64,000 bases of DNA from Ruegeria arenilitoris (GTDB lineage: Bacteria; Pseudomonadota; Alphaproteobacteria; Rhodobacterales; Rhodobacteraceae). Below, in pieces: positions 17,353 through 26,299 of the stretch (the stretch's first letter is position 1; every line of letters starts with the position of its first letter). The stretch covers positions 372,001 to 436,000 of the forward strand of contig NZ_WPZQ01000002.1 of the NCBI RefSeq assembly GCF_013030265.1. Direction: 5' to 3'. A program made the translations under genes and the position numbers. The notes under the pieces are model-generated. The model did not search any database, was not told the origin of the DNA, and saw nothing but the letters and a program-made list of their open reading frames with translations.

Positions 17353-19415
17353 GCGCGGTTACCGATGTGCCCACGTCTGGTTCGGCCCGTCTGACGGCAG
17401 GCGCGCAGGCTGCACTGATCACGCTGATTGTTGGTGCAATCTGTCTTGCGCTTGAATCCGTGATGCCGTGGTTGATCAAATGGCCCACGGCTTGGGAATT
17501 ACCTGCAACAGAATGGGTGGGATCATTCCTTGCCTGGTTCCTGAACGGCATCAAACCGGCTGCCCGGTTGTTTTCTGACATCATGACCTATCCAATGGAT
17601 GCGGCGAATTATGTGCTTGGCAACACGCCGTGGCCGATACTGATCGGATTGGTCACAGCGCTGGGTTGGTATCTGGGCGGCCTACCAATGGCTGCACTGG
17701 GTTTTCTGGGCCTGAGCTTTGTTCTGGCTTCGGGCTATTGGGCAGAAAGCATGAATACCCTCGCGCTGGTTGCGGTGTCCGTGCCCGTGGCGCTGATCGT
17801 GGGCGGTGCAATCGGTATCCTTGCGAACGAGGTGCCGAAGGTAAAGTCGATCGTTCAGGCTGTGCTCGACATCATGCAGACGGTGCCAACTTTTGCCTAT
17901 CTGACGCCGCTATTGCTGCTGTTTGGTTTTGGTCCTGTGGTCGGTCTAATTGCTTCGGCGATCTACGCTGCACCACCGATGGCGCGGAACGTGATGCTGG
18001 GCCTCGAGCGGGTCGAGCACGAGGTGAAAGAGGCCGCCATCATGTCTGGTGGTTCGCGCCTGCAGCAGTTGTTTCAGGTCGAAATCCCGTCCGCCGCGAC
18101 GCAGATCATGGTCGGTGTGAACCAATGCCTTATGGCTGCATTGTCGATGGTTATCATTGCGGCGGTCATTGGCGGGTTTAATGATATCGGCTGGGAAGTT
18201 CTGCTGACCATGCGCAAGGCGCAGTTTGGCGAGTCACTGCTGGCAGGCCTCGTCATCGTGGTGTTTGCCGTTGTGATCGACCGGATGAGCGGTACGCTGG
18301 CGACCGAGCGCAAGCGCTATGACCGGCGCGTTGTCTGGGCAATGCTGGCGTTCACCGTGCTGTTTACGGTCGCCTTCTGGGCATGGCTGCCAAATCCGTC
18401 CGACCTGACGCTGCTGGATCCGTTGGCCGAAGCCGTGGACAGCGGCTTGACGGCCTTTACCCAGAACAACGGTCCCTGGCTCGATAGCCTCAAGAACAAC
18501 TCAATGTTCTATGTGTTGCTGCCTTTGCGCATCGGCCTTGATCAGGCTGTCTTGCCTTTCACATGGGGTTTCATGTGGACCCCTACTATGAGCTATGGCC
18601 TGTTCGCAGCCGGTGCAGTGATTGCGCTGCTTATGGCATGGCGCGGACATCTGACTGGCGGGCTGGTTGTACTCATTCTGATTGGCATCCTCGAAACCGG
18701 CATCTCAAATCTGCCCTGGCCCTTCGTGCTGACTGGCGCGGCGGCGCTGGGCTGGGTTGCCGGTGGCTGGCGTCTCGCCGCGCTGTCAGTGGGGCTGCTC
18801 TGCACAATCTTGGTTTCTGGTCTGTGGGAAAGGGCATTGCTGTCACTTTATCTTAGCGGTGCAGCGGTATTTTCTTGTGCTGTTGTAGGCGGCCTGATCG
18901 GTTTGGCTAGCGCAGTCTGGAGCCCCGTCTGGAAGATTGTTCGCCCGATCTGTGACATGTTGCAGACCATTCCGCTGTTCGTCTTCCTGATCCCGGTCCT
19001 CATGGTATTCCAGATCGGTGAGTTCTCGGCGTTTCTGGCTATCTGCGCCTATGCGATCGTCCCCATGATCCGCTACACGCGGCATGGGTTGGTCAACACA
19101 CCGGACGAGATGATGGAGGCAGCGATCTCCAGCGGTGCAACCGAATGGCAAATCCTGCGTGATGTGCGCGCGCCTTATGCTGCGCCAACAATTCTGTTGG
19201 GTCTGAACCAGACCATCCTCTACGCCTTCGCCATGCTGGTAATCGCGGCGCTGATTGGCACCACCGGTCTGGGCCAGTCGATCTATCTGGCGCTGGGGCA
19301 GGCGGATGTCGGGCTAGGCATTTCAGCTGGTGCAGCGATGGCGATCCTTGCTTTGATCGCCGACCGTATGGTGCAGGGCTTTGCCGAGGAACGGCGCAAA
19401 GCTCTGGGACTGTAG
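17349..19415 (+). CDS. quaternary-amine ABC transporter permease, two ProW-like domains fused
   Basis: The 688-residue protein is about twice the length of ProW. It has two complete binding-protein-dependent permease domains: the first contains MQTVPTFAYLTPLLLLFGFGP and the EAA-type loop EVKEAAIMSGGSRLQQLFQVEIP, the second MLQTIPLFVFLIPVLMVFQIG and ..MMEAAISSGATEWQILRDVRAP. Each is followed by the usual ..GL(N/V)QxxxxAxxMxxIAALIG-like helix. A fused dimer would let the two halves diverge. Its ATG overlaps the ATPase stop by 4 bases, and a terminator follows 10 bases after its own stop. Confidence 0.9.
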   Translation: MSAVTDVPTSGSARLTAGAQAALITLIVGAICLALESVMPWLIKWPTAWELPATEWVGSFLAWFLNGIKPAARLFSDIMTYPMDAANYVLGNTPWPILIGLVTALGWYLGGLPMAALGFLGLSFVLASGYWAESMNTLALVAVSVPVALIVGGAIGILANEVPKVKSIVQAVLDIMQTVPTFAYLTPLLLLFGFGPVVGLIASAIYAAPPMARNVMLGLERVEHEVKEAAIMSGGSRLQQLFQVEIPSAATQIMVGVNQCLMAALSMVIIAAVIGGFNDIGWEVLLTMRKAQFGESLLAGLVIVVFAVVIDRMSGTLATERKRYDRRVVWAMLAFTVLFTVAFWAWLPNPSDLTLLDPLAEAVDSGLTAFTQNNGPWLDSLKNNSMFYVLLPLRIGLDQAVLPFTWGFMWTPTMSYGLFAAGAVIALLMAWRGHLTGGLVVLILIGILETGISNLPWPFVLTGAAALGWVAGGWRLAALSVGLLCTILVSGLWERALLSLYLSGAAVFSCAVVGGLIGLASAVWSPVWKIVRPICDMLQTIPLFVFLIPVLMVFQIGEFSAFLAICAYAIVPMIRYTRHGLVNTPDEMMEAAISSGATEWQILRDVRAPYAAPTILLGLNQTILYAFAMLVIAALIGTTGLGQSIYLALGQADVGLGISAGAAMAILALIADRMVQGFAEERRKALGL

Positions 19416-19425
19416 AAAAAGGGCA

Positions 19426-19448
19426 GGGGCGGCGCGGCCGCCCCTTTT
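19426..19448 (+). terminator. intrinsic terminator of the quaternary-amine importer operon
   Basis: GGGGCGGC (19426-19433) and GCCGCCCC (19437-19444) form a GC-only stem with a three-base loop, followed by TTTT; an outer GGGC/GCCC pair can extend it. It lies 10 bases after the permease stop. Confidence 0.8.
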
Positions 19449-19523
19449 GCCCGAGTTTGACTTTGGACAAAGACGACGTGTTCAGCAGGCTGTAATTCGG
19501 GCGAAAAGAGTTCGGAGATCACT

Positions 19524-20189
19524 ATGGCCGGTTGGGGCTCATTCCTTGCAGCACTTCTTGTATTTCTGCTCAGCCACGTTATCCCTACGCGTCCTGCTGT
19601 GCGTGAGCGGCTGATAGATACGCTGGGCAGAACCGGGTATTTTGCGGCCTATTCCACGTTCTCTCTGGCCGTGCTGGCATGGTTGATCATAGCCGCGGCG
19701 CAGGCGCCTTATGTCGAGGTCATCCCGCCACTTGCGGTCTTTCGCTGGGTTCCTTTGCTGGTTATGCCTATTGTGTGCTGGTTGGCTGTTGCGGGTCTGG
19801 CAATCCAGAACCTGTTTTCGTTCGGTGGGCTTGGGCGCATGCCGTTTGATCCGGACAACCCCGGTATTCTGCGCACGACGCGCCACCCGATCCTTGTCGC
19901 GCTCATGCTTTGGGCGTTCGCGCATATGCTGGCTAATGGCAGCCTGTCCCACGTCATCCTGTTCGGGCTATTTGCCGGATTTGCATGGATGGGTATGGCC
20001 CTGATTGATCGACGGAAACAGCGTCAGTTGGGGCAAGACTGGGAACGCCTGTCGCGTAACACCGCACGTCTGTCGCTCCGTATACCAAAGCCCTTGCCGC
20101 GCGCATTGGTCTGGCTGACGGCAATTGTGGCCTATGCGGTCCTTCTCCACCTGCACGCACCTGTGATCGGCCTCTCTCCGTTGCCGTGA
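19524..20189 (+). CDS. NnrU family membrane protein
   Basis: The 221-residue protein has about six membrane helices and the NnrU family signatures RPAVRERLIDTLGRTGYFAAYSTFSLAVLAWLI and DPDNPGILRTTRHPILVALMLWAFAHMLANG. NnrU was first named in denitrifiers for a gene tied to nitric-oxide-dependent expression, and the fold is related to isoprenylcysteine methyltransferase-like membrane proteins, but the reaction is unproven. No denitrification genes lie nearby. The ATG at 19524 has GGAG about eight bases upstream. Confidence 0.85.
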   Translation: MAGWGSFLAALLVFLLSHVIPTRPAVRERLIDTLGRTGYFAAYSTFSLAVLAWLIIAAAQAPYVEVIPPLAVFRWVPLLVMPIVCWLAVAGLAIQNLFSFGGLGRMPFDPDNPGILRTTRHPILVALMLWAFAHMLANGSLSHVILFGLFAGFAWMGMALIDRRKQRQLGQDWERLSRNTARLSLRIPKPLPRALVWLTAIVAYAVLLHLHAPVIGLSPLP

Positions 20190-20261
20190 TGCGGGGGAGT
20201 GGTCGCAAGCGGTCATGCGTGCTATCTGAAACGTCACATCTGGTACTATGAGGGTCTCTCA

Positions 20262-20783
20262 ATGAATCTGGCCTATGTCACAACCACCGATCGGGGTGCA
20301 ACCGACCGCCTGCTGAGTGCGGTGGCCGAGCGCCTGTTGGCCCGTGGGGCGAAGCTATCCGGTGTGGTGCAAACGAATACGGAATGCGCCGACAACAGCA
20401 AGTGCGACATGGATCTTCGGGTTCTGCCGGATGGAGAGACCATTCGTATTTCCCAGTCGCTGGGTACGATGTCGCGTGGTTGCAGACTGGACCCTGCAGC
20501 ACTTGAGCAAGCGGTAGGCTATGTCACCGCGTCACTGGCTGAAGCGCCCCAACTGCTGATCATCAACAAATTCGGCAAGCACGAAGCTGACGGGCGCGGT
20601 TTCCGTCCTGTGATCGGCGAAGCGCTGGCGCTGGATATTCCTGTACTGGTTGGCGTGAACGGGCTGAACCATGACAAGTTCCAGCTGTTTACCGATGACG
20701 CGGCTCAGGCTTTGGATCCAGACCTGGACAGCATCGAGGCATGGTTCGACCGTGTCACCGGTCTGCGCCCGGCTGCTGAATAA
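20262..20783 (+). CDS. DUF2478 domain protein
   Basis: The 173-residue product starts MNLAYVTTTDRG and continues with a segment typical of DUF2478: a GVVQTN strand, cysteine-containing CADNSKCDMDLRVL, GTMSRGCRLDPAALEQ, then LLIINKFGKHEADGRG (an NKFGK-type motif like that of P-loop nucleotidases of the THEP1 kind), and a PVLVGVN strand. The family is often found beside molybdate or molybdenum-cofactor genes, but none is seen here, so no function is assigned. GAGGG lies eight bases before the ATG; the 20199 start would be unsupported. Confidence 0.75.
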   Translation: MNLAYVTTTDRGATDRLLSAVAERLLARGAKLSGVVQTNTECADNSKCDMDLRVLPDGETIRISQSLGTMSRGCRLDPAALEQAVGYVTASLAEAPQLLIINKFGKHEADGRGFRPVIGEALALDIPVLVGVNGLNHDKFQLFTDDAAQALDPDLDSIEAWFDRVTGLRPAAE

Positions 20784-20874
20784 CCCAAGTCACGCTGCGT
20801 AATGCGCTGAAAACCAGACTTGTTTCGTGGTCTCGCCGCTGCAATCCTCCTTGGAATTGGGGAGGAGAACGAGC

Positions 20875-22122
20875 ATGTGGAGCAATTGGGCCGGAAACGA
20901 AACCGCACAGATAACGCCGGCAAGGCCGGTATCGGTCGCGGCATTGCAGCAGGCGGTTGCTGCTCCTCAATCCATGCGCGCGGTGGGGGCAGGGCATTCC
21001 TTTACCCCGGTCGTATCCGGCGCTGACCGGATCATTGATCTTTCGGATCTTGATGTCCCGACTGTTTTGCAGGTCGATGGCGACAAGGCATGGGTCAACG
21101 CCAATGCGCGTCTGCGTGATCTTTCACCGGCTCTGTCCAATCATGGGGTCGCCTTTCGCAATCTTGGCGATATCAACACGCAATCGCTTGCGGGTGCGGT
21201 TTCAACCGCAACTCATGGAACGGGACGTGAGTTGCCGTGCCTGGCGGCGGAAATCACTGCCGCGCGCTTTGTTGCAGCCAATGGCGACATGCTGTCCACA
21301 GATGATATTCCACTGGAAATGGCACAGGTCACGCTTGGCCTGCTTGGTGTGCTGACCGAGGCGCAAATCAACGTCGTGCCGAAATACAATCTCCATCGCC
21401 GGGTACGCCTGTCTGCCTTACAGGACAGCCTGGATACCATGCACGACAATTGGGTCGGGAACCGGAATTTCGAGTTCTTCTACATTCCCTTCACAGGCAA
21501 GGCCGTTGAAATTCGCCACGAATTGACTGACGCGCCCGAAACCAAGGCCCCGCGTGATCTCGACATGATTGCCGTCAAGGTTCTGAAACTGGCACGTAAT
21601 GCGGGTCATCTCAGTGCCGGGTTGCGGAGGGGGCTGTTGCACCTGCTGACACTGGCGCAGTCGGATGAGAATTATGTAGGCGAAAGCTGGCAGGTGCTTT
21701 GCAGTGACCGGCGTATCCGTTTCAAGGAAATGGAGTACCATCTGCCACCTGAAACGGCAGGAGACGTCCTGAAAGAGATCATCCTGCGCCTCGAGCGTGA
21801 CCACAGGGATATCTATTTCCCGATTGAGGTTCGGCAGACAGCGGGTGACAACGCGGCGCTTTCACCATTTCAGGGCGGCCCTCGTATTTCGATCGCAATT
21901 CACAGCGATGCGGATGAGGATCATGAGCGTTATTTCAATGCCATCGAACCCCTGTTCGTCGAAGCGGGTGGCCGTCCGCACTGGGGTAAGATGCACGGCC
22001 TGGCCTATAAGGAGCTTTCGGGGCTTTATCCCGATTTCGATCGGTTCTGCGCCTTGCAAGAGGAACTGGACCCGACCGGGAAATTCCTTTCGCCTGCGAT
22101 GGCACGGCTGTTCCGGCCATGA
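20875..22122 (+). CDS. FAD-linked sugar-1,4-lactone oxidase (D-arabinono-1,4-lactone oxidase family)
   Basis: The 415-residue protein has an N-terminal PCMH-type FAD domain: MRAVGAGHSFTPV (the GxGHSF motif whose histidine is often the flavin attachment site), RDLSPALSNHG, and TQSLAGAVSTATHGTG. The C-terminal half is an ALO-type domain ending HWGKMHGL and DPTGKFLSPAM. The family oxidises aldonolactones with oxygen or another acceptor. GGGGAGG upstream supports ATG 20875 over the upstream start at 20827. The next gene overlaps by 4 bases, so both enzymes probably serve one pathway. Confidence 0.87.
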   Translation: MWSNWAGNETAQITPARPVSVAALQQAVAAPQSMRAVGAGHSFTPVVSGADRIIDLSDLDVPTVLQVDGDKAWVNANARLRDLSPALSNHGVAFRNLGDINTQSLAGAVSTATHGTGRELPCLAAEITAARFVAANGDMLSTDDIPLEMAQVTLGLLGVLTEAQINVVPKYNLHRRVRLSALQDSLDTMHDNWVGNRNFEFFYIPFTGKAVEIRHELTDAPETKAPRDLDMIAVKVLKLARNAGHLSAGLRRGLLHLLTLAQSDENYVGESWQVLCSDRRIRFKEMEYHLPPETAGDVLKEIILRLERDHRDIYFPIEVRQTAGDNAALSPFQGGPRISIAIHSDADEDHERYFNAIEPLFVEAGGRPHWGKMHGLAYKELSGLYPDFDRFCALQEELDPTGKFLSPAMARLFRP

Positions 22123-23243
22123 GCGACAATTACCTTCGGCAGCTCTCGGACACGCTGAAACGCCATGGTGTGGACAAGCCGGTCGCGGTGGTGGATCTGG
22201 ACCGGCTTGATGCGAATTGTGCGGCAGCTACAAAGGGGGCCGATCAGGGGCTCGATTATCGCTTGGTGGCGAAGTCTCTGCCCTGCCTGCCCCTGTTGGA
22301 TCACATCCGGTCAAAGATACCCACATCGGGCCTCATGACGTTCTCGGAGCCGATGCTGCTGGCGCTACTCGCGGCTGAGCCTGAGATCGACCATCTGTTG
22401 GGAAAGCCGTTGCCTGTAACTTCGGCAGCGCGCGTTCTGCAGGTGCAACCAGATGCCGCCCGTCGTGTGCAGTGGCTTATTGATACGCCCGTGCGCCTGG
22501 CAGAGTATCTGGATTTGGCCGAGAGGATCGAAAGCACGCTTCGTCTGTCGCTCGAGCTGGACATTGGCCTGCATCGGGGGGGGATGACGCCCGATCAGGT
22601 CGCGCAGGCTGGTAAGATGATCGACACGCACCCACACGTGGTTCTGTCCGGCGTGATGGGATATGAGGCGCATCTGGCAAAGCTTCCTTCGATGTTGCGC
22701 GGGGCGGCCGCCCGGTCTTGTACGGAAGCGTACCGTCGTTCGGTTGAGGCCTTGGGGGCGGGCAGGGGCGATCTTTGCCTGAACACGGGCGGCAGCCTGA
22801 CGTTTCAGAGTTATATGGCCAGTGGATCAGCGACCGAGGTCGCTTTTGGCTCTGTGCTGGTCAAGCCATCAGACTTCGATCATGCCACAACTCAAGCGTT
22901 TTCCCCGGCGCTGTTGCTGGCGACGCCAATTCTGAAAGTAATGCCGGGCAACCGGTTGCCCGGATTGGATTTTCTTGGCCCTCGTCGGCGCACCGATATT
23001 GCGGTGTTCGGCGGGCACTATTTGGCCGAACCCGCCTATCCCGAAAAGTTCAAGTATTCTGGCATCTTTGGCCGATCGAGCAATCAGGAGGTCTGGACCG
23101 GACCAAAAGCAACGCAGGCGCAACCGGGTGACATTGCACTGCTGCGCCCAAGCCAGAGCGAAGCGGTTCTTAATCAGTTCGGCCTGCTACTTGGCATTCA
23201 CGGCAATGAGGTCGTCCATGAATGGGGATGTTTGCCAAACTGA
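22119..23243 (+). CDS. PLP-dependent enzyme of the alanine racemase-fold DSD1 / D-threonine aldolase group
   Basis: The 374-residue protein starts with PVAVVDLDRLDANC and has the likely Schiff-base lysine K52 in RLVAKSLPCLPLL, an LELDIGLHRGGM segment and a C-terminal LLRPSQSEAVLNQF domain typical of the DSD1 (D-serine dehydratase-like) C-terminus. These enzymes act on D-amino acids or beta-hydroxy amino acids, with a metal in the C-terminal domain. ATGA overlap with the lactone oxidase gene indicates coupling; why these two activities pair is not obvious. Confidence 0.83.
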   Translation: MSDNYLRQLSDTLKRHGVDKPVAVVDLDRLDANCAAATKGADQGLDYRLVAKSLPCLPLLDHIRSKIPTSGLMTFSEPMLLALLAAEPEIDHLLGKPLPVTSAARVLQVQPDAARRVQWLIDTPVRLAEYLDLAERIESTLRLSLELDIGLHRGGMTPDQVAQAGKMIDTHPHVVLSGVMGYEAHLAKLPSMLRGAAARSCTEAYRRSVEALGAGRGDLCLNTGGSLTFQSYMASGSATEVAFGSVLVKPSDFDHATTQAFSPALLLATPILKVMPGNRLPGLDFLGPRRRTDIAVFGGHYLAEPAYPEKFKYSGIFGRSSNQEVWTGPKATQAQPGDIALLRPSQSEAVLNQFGLLLGIHGNEVVHEWGCLPN

Positions 23244-23272
23244 GGTGGGGTCGAGCGAAAAGAGCGTGCCGT

Positions 23273-24112
23273 TTAGACTGATAGCCCGACCAGCGCCACG
23301 CCAGCAGCCATAAGGACAGCCGCGCCAAGGCGGCGAATCCAGTTACCCTCGCGCAGGAAGATGAAGCCGATCAGTGCAGCAAATATGACTGAGGTCTCGC
23401 GCAGGGCAGATACGGCACCCAACGGGGCAAAGTTCTTGGCATACAGAACCAATCCGTATGCAATCATCGACACGAGCCCTCCGAGGATACCTATACCCCA
23501 GACCTTTAGCGGCAGCTCGCGCAAGACGGCCCGTTTCCGAACAGCGACAAAACCGGCAATGAACAGATGCAGGAATGCACCCCAGGCCCAGTAGCTGAGT
23601 GTATTGTTGGAAAGGCGCACCCCGATGCCATCCACCACCGAATACATCGAGATACAAAATCCGGTGCACAAGGCAAAGAACAATGCAGCTCTATCAACGC
23701 CGGAACGCAAGGCTTTCCAACTGCTTAGCTGAATGCCGAATGCAATCAGCATAATTCCCATCCAGGCTTGCAAAGGCAGGCTTTCACCAACCAGCAAAAA
23801 CGCCCAGAGGGCAACCAGTGCCGGAACAATTCCCCGGGCGATCGGATAGACGACGCTTAGATCGCCATGCTGATAGGCTTTGCCCAGCATGAAGTAGTAG
23901 CCAAAGTGCACAACGGTCGAGATCAGGATGTAGGGAAAGCTCTCCATACTTGGCAGAGGCAGCACGGCAATCATGATACTTGCCGGAATTACATGGCCAA
24001 AAGCCACCAAACCCAACGTGGTTGTGCGGTCGGCGGCTGTTTTTACAATCGCATTCCAAACCGCATGCAAAAGTGCTGCCGACAAGATGATGCAGATCAC
24101 AAACAGGCTCAC
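23273..24112 (-). CDS. EamA-type DMT family transporter
   Basis: The 279-residue protein has ten hydrophobic helices in two repeats, the layout of EamA transporters. Repeat one contains AALLHAVWNAIVK and VYPIARGIVPALVALWAFLL, repeat two YGLVLYAKNFAPLGAVSALRETSVIFAALIGFIFL with the duplicated (R/E)-containing helix typical of the family. It probably exports a metabolite; cargo cannot be told. It converges with the PLP-enzyme gene, 29 bases apart. Confidence 0.85.
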   Translation of the reverse strand: MSLFVICIILSAALLHAVWNAIVKTAADRTTTLGLVAFGHVIPASIMIAVLPLPSMESFPYILISTVVHFGYYFMLGKAYQHGDLSVVYPIARGIVPALVALWAFLLVGESLPLQAWMGIMLIAFGIQLSSWKALRSGVDRAALFFALCTGFCISMYSVVDGIGVRLSNNTLSYWAWGAFLHLFIAGFVAVRKRAVLRELPLKVWGIGILGGLVSMIAYGLVLYAKNFAPLGAVSALRETSVIFAALIGFIFLREGNWIRRLGAAVLMAAGVALVGLSV

Positions 24113-24407
24113 CAGCAGACCTCGCGAATTGGGGCGTCTGTTAGTCGGCCCAGATGGTTAGTTCTCTGTGCACGGATTCGCTGTGTGAAAAGCCGCGCCA
24201 GAATCTCTTCGGTTAATCCGAAGCCTAACGACCGGCAATAAGCGTATTCTAGGATGAATCCTCAAACATTTTTGCCAATAGCGACATTGATTTGGAATAT
24301 GTCGCGCATTGGCGACGCATAAGCAGGTAGGATTCGAGAATATGCAGCAAGGCGTATGGCCTACCACTTTCGTTTAGCGTGCAGTAACTATCTGATGCTG
24401 AAGAAAA
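24113..24407. other. intergenic region upstream of the EamA gene and downstream of tRNA-Tyr
   Basis: These 295 bases are flanked by the minus-strand EamA gene and the 3' end of the minus-strand tRNA-Tyr. The region should carry the EamA promoter. I see no credible gene, strong hairpin or recognisable operator. Confidence 0.5.
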
Positions 24408-24491
24408 TGGTGGGCGACCCTGGAATCGAACCAGGCGTGCGTCTCCGCGAGGGAGTTACAGTCCCCTGCCACACCTTGCGGCCTGTCGCCC
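24408..24491 (-). tRNA. tRNA-Tyr (anticodon GTA), CCA encoded
   Basis: On the minus strand the sequence folds as a class II tRNA of 84 bases: acceptor stem GGGCGAC pairing with GTCGCCC, anticodon loop CTGTAAC with anticodon GTA, a long variable arm, TTCGATT T-loop, discriminator A and encoded CCA. The length and long variable arm match bacterial tRNA-Tyr. It is divergent from rlmB. Confidence 0.95.
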
Positions 24492-24607
24492 ACTGTCAGG
24501 CGTTGCACCTGACGTGGAGGCGTGATTACTAGCGCGCCAAAGGAGCGTCAACAGGAAAATTCCGCTTTGGCGCAGGAAACATGTTCCACGGCCCGGAGGC
24601 CAGCAAA

Positions 24608-25381
24608 ATGAAGAAACCCAAGTGGGTGATTGAAAAGGAACAGGCGCGAAAAGCGGCTGGATCCGAAACCGTCTGGTTGTTTGGTTTGCACGCGGTTCGC
24701 GATGCGTTGATGAACCCGAACCGGCAGAAACTACGCCTGATTGTAACCCGAAATGCCAAAGATAAACTGGCCGAAGCCATTGATTTTGCAGGTATCGAGC
24801 CAGAGATGGTAGATCCACGCAAATTCAGTGCTCCGATAGATCCGGGCTCTGTCCATCAGGGCGCCGTGCTTGAAGTTAAGCCGCTGGAGTGGGGTGGTCT
24901 GGCTGAAAACTGCATTGGTCAGGAAAATCCAAGGGTGCTGCTGCTCGACCGGGTTACTGATCCGCATAACGTTGGTGCGATTCTGCGTTCAGCCGAAGTG
25001 TTGGGTGCCTCTGCTGTGATCGGCACCCGTCATCATTCAGCGCCCGAAACCGGGGCTTTGGCAAAAACGGCGAGCGGTGCTTTGGAGCGTCAGCCTTATT
25101 TGCGGGTTCGCAATCTGGCAGATGCAATAGTGGAACTGCAGGGGATGGGATTTCTTGTCCTGGGTCTGGACGGCGAAGCACACGAGACCATCGAAACTGC
25201 ATTGGATGGCAAACGCGACCTTCCTGTCGCGCTGGTCCTAGGTGCCGAGGGGCCGGGTTTGCGTCAAAAGACCAAAGAGACCGTAGATCAATTGGTTAAA
25301 ATCGACGCATCGGGCGGATTCGGTTCGTTGAACGTTTCAAATGCGGCTGCAATCGCCTTATATGCTTCCAGACACCATTGA
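24608..25381 (+). CDS. rlmB: 23S rRNA 2'-O-ribose methyltransferase RlmB (SpoU/TrmH family)
   Basis: The 257-residue SPOUT methyltransferase has an N-terminal substrate-binding domain (GLHAVRDALMNPNRQKLRLIV) and the three knot motifs: LLLDRVTDPHNVGAILRSAE, LVLGAEGPGLR and GSLNVSNAAAIALY. RlmB in E. coli modifies G2251 of 23S rRNA; this assignment follows the family. GGAGG nine bases before ATG 24608 decides the start; the ATG at 24581 would add nine residues. A small zinc-ribbon gene follows in the same frame directly after the TGA stop. Confidence 0.9.
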   Translation: MKKPKWVIEKEQARKAAGSETVWLFGLHAVRDALMNPNRQKLRLIVTRNAKDKLAEAIDFAGIEPEMVDPRKFSAPIDPGSVHQGAVLEVKPLEWGGLAENCIGQENPRVLLLDRVTDPHNVGAILRSAEVLGASAVIGTRHHSAPETGALAKTASGALERQPYLRVRNLADAIVELQGMGFLVLGLDGEAHETIETALDGKRDLPVALVLGAEGPGLRQKTKETVDQLVKIDASGGFGSLNVSNAAAIALYASRHH

Positions 25382-25393
25382 CAGGAGAGCGCC

Positions 25394-25675
25394 ATTTCCA
25401 GCCCGTCCAAAATCGCCACCTGCTGCTATTGCGGAACGCGCGCCGCGCTGGTCCTGAAAGGGAATCAGCGGCATGAACTGAGCTGTTCAAGCTGCGGCGC
25501 CCCGCTGCACGATATGAAGATGATTCCCAAGAGCAAGGTCTCAGACAGTTCCTCTGCGCGCAGCGGCGCGGGCAAGGCGCAGTTCGAAAAGAAAAAGAAG
25601 AAGAAAAAGAAGAAGGGGTTGTTCTCGCGCGCGCTTGATGAAGCATGGGACGTGATCGAAGATATATTCGACTGA
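25394..25675 (+). CDS. small zinc-ribbon protein with nine-lysine run; apparent ATT start codon
   Basis: Directly after rlmB, 93 sense codons are open from ATT (25394) to TGA (25673). They encode two CxxC pairs (in ATCCYCGT and LSCSSCGAP), as in a zinc ribbon, a linker, nine consecutive lysines, and an acidic amphipathic tail (ALDEAWDVIEDIFD). There is no ATG, GTG or TTG before the cysteines; the first ATG lies after the second pair. AGGAG at 25383-25387 sits 6 bases before ATT, as for a ribosome site. So either ATT is the start, as for infC, or an ATG was mutated. The frame is the same as rlmB, so UGA readthrough is a weaker alternative. Function unknown. Confidence 0.65.
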   Translation: MSSPSKIATCCYCGTRAALVLKGNQRHELSCSSCGAPLHDMKMIPKSKVSDSSSARSGAGKAQFEKKKKKKKKKGLFSRALDEAWDVIEDIFD

Positions 25676-25779
25676 TGCGGTAGCAGCGACACGGGTGTTC
25701 ACAAGCTTGTCATCGGGGGTTCCGCCAGCGCTAAAAAATTGCATTTTGAGACCCTAAGAATCCGGAATCCAAAGTTTCA

Positions 25780-26232
25780 ATGCTATCCCGTCGTTCCCTG
25801 ATTGCCAGTTTTGCTGCCGCCTTGTTTGCTTCTGCGCTGCATGCGCAGGATAGGCCTGTGTTCTACGCAGATGATGGTCTTGCAATGGCAGGCTATGATG
25901 CCGTGTCCTACTTTGACGAAGGTGTACCCACGCGTGGCCAACCCGAAATCGCAGTGATGTGGAAAGGGGCCGAGTGGCATTTCGCTTCACAAGAAAATCG
26001 CGAGCGGTTCGAAAGTAACCCACGCGCGTTTGCGCCTCAATTCGGGGGGTACTGCGCTTATGCCATGACGTATGGTTCGCTCAGCAGCACTGATCCGAAT
26101 GCCTGGAAGATCGTGGAAGGCAGACTATATCTGACCCACTCTCCTGCAATCGAACGAATGTGGGACAGGAACCTGACACAAAATATTCGCATGGCCGAAG
26201 AATACTGGCCGGCAGTTCTATATAAGAACTAG
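25780..26232 (+). CDS. exported YHS domain protein
   Basis: The 150-residue protein has a signal peptide (MLSRRSLIASFAAALFASALHA; a twin-arginine-like RR is present but the -FLK part is not) followed by a YHS-type domain: GLAMAGYDAVSYFDEG, then WHFASQENRERFESNP and GGYCAYAM. YHS domains are small, often metal-related modules found with heavy-metal transporters and other exported proteins; no partner is visible here. It is followed after about 140 bases by a strong terminator. Confidence 0.85.
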   Translation: MLSRRSLIASFAAALFASALHAQDRPVFYADDGLAMAGYDAVSYFDEGVPTRGQPEIAVMWKGAEWHFASQENRERFESNPRAFAPQFGGYCAYAMTYGSLSSTDPNAWKIVEGRLYLTHSPAIERMWDRNLTQNIRMAEEYWPAVLYKN

Positions 26233-26299
26233 GCGGATTTCTGCTTTTTGTGGTCTGTCATCACAAAAATGCGCGCGCCCTCTTTTTTTTAAGAAACTC

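Noticed and set aside
25376..25396. stop-codon readthrough making an RlmB-zinc-ribbon fusion
   Set aside because: The frame is shared and UGA-C is a leaky context, but a well-placed AGGAG before ATT explains separate translation more simply.
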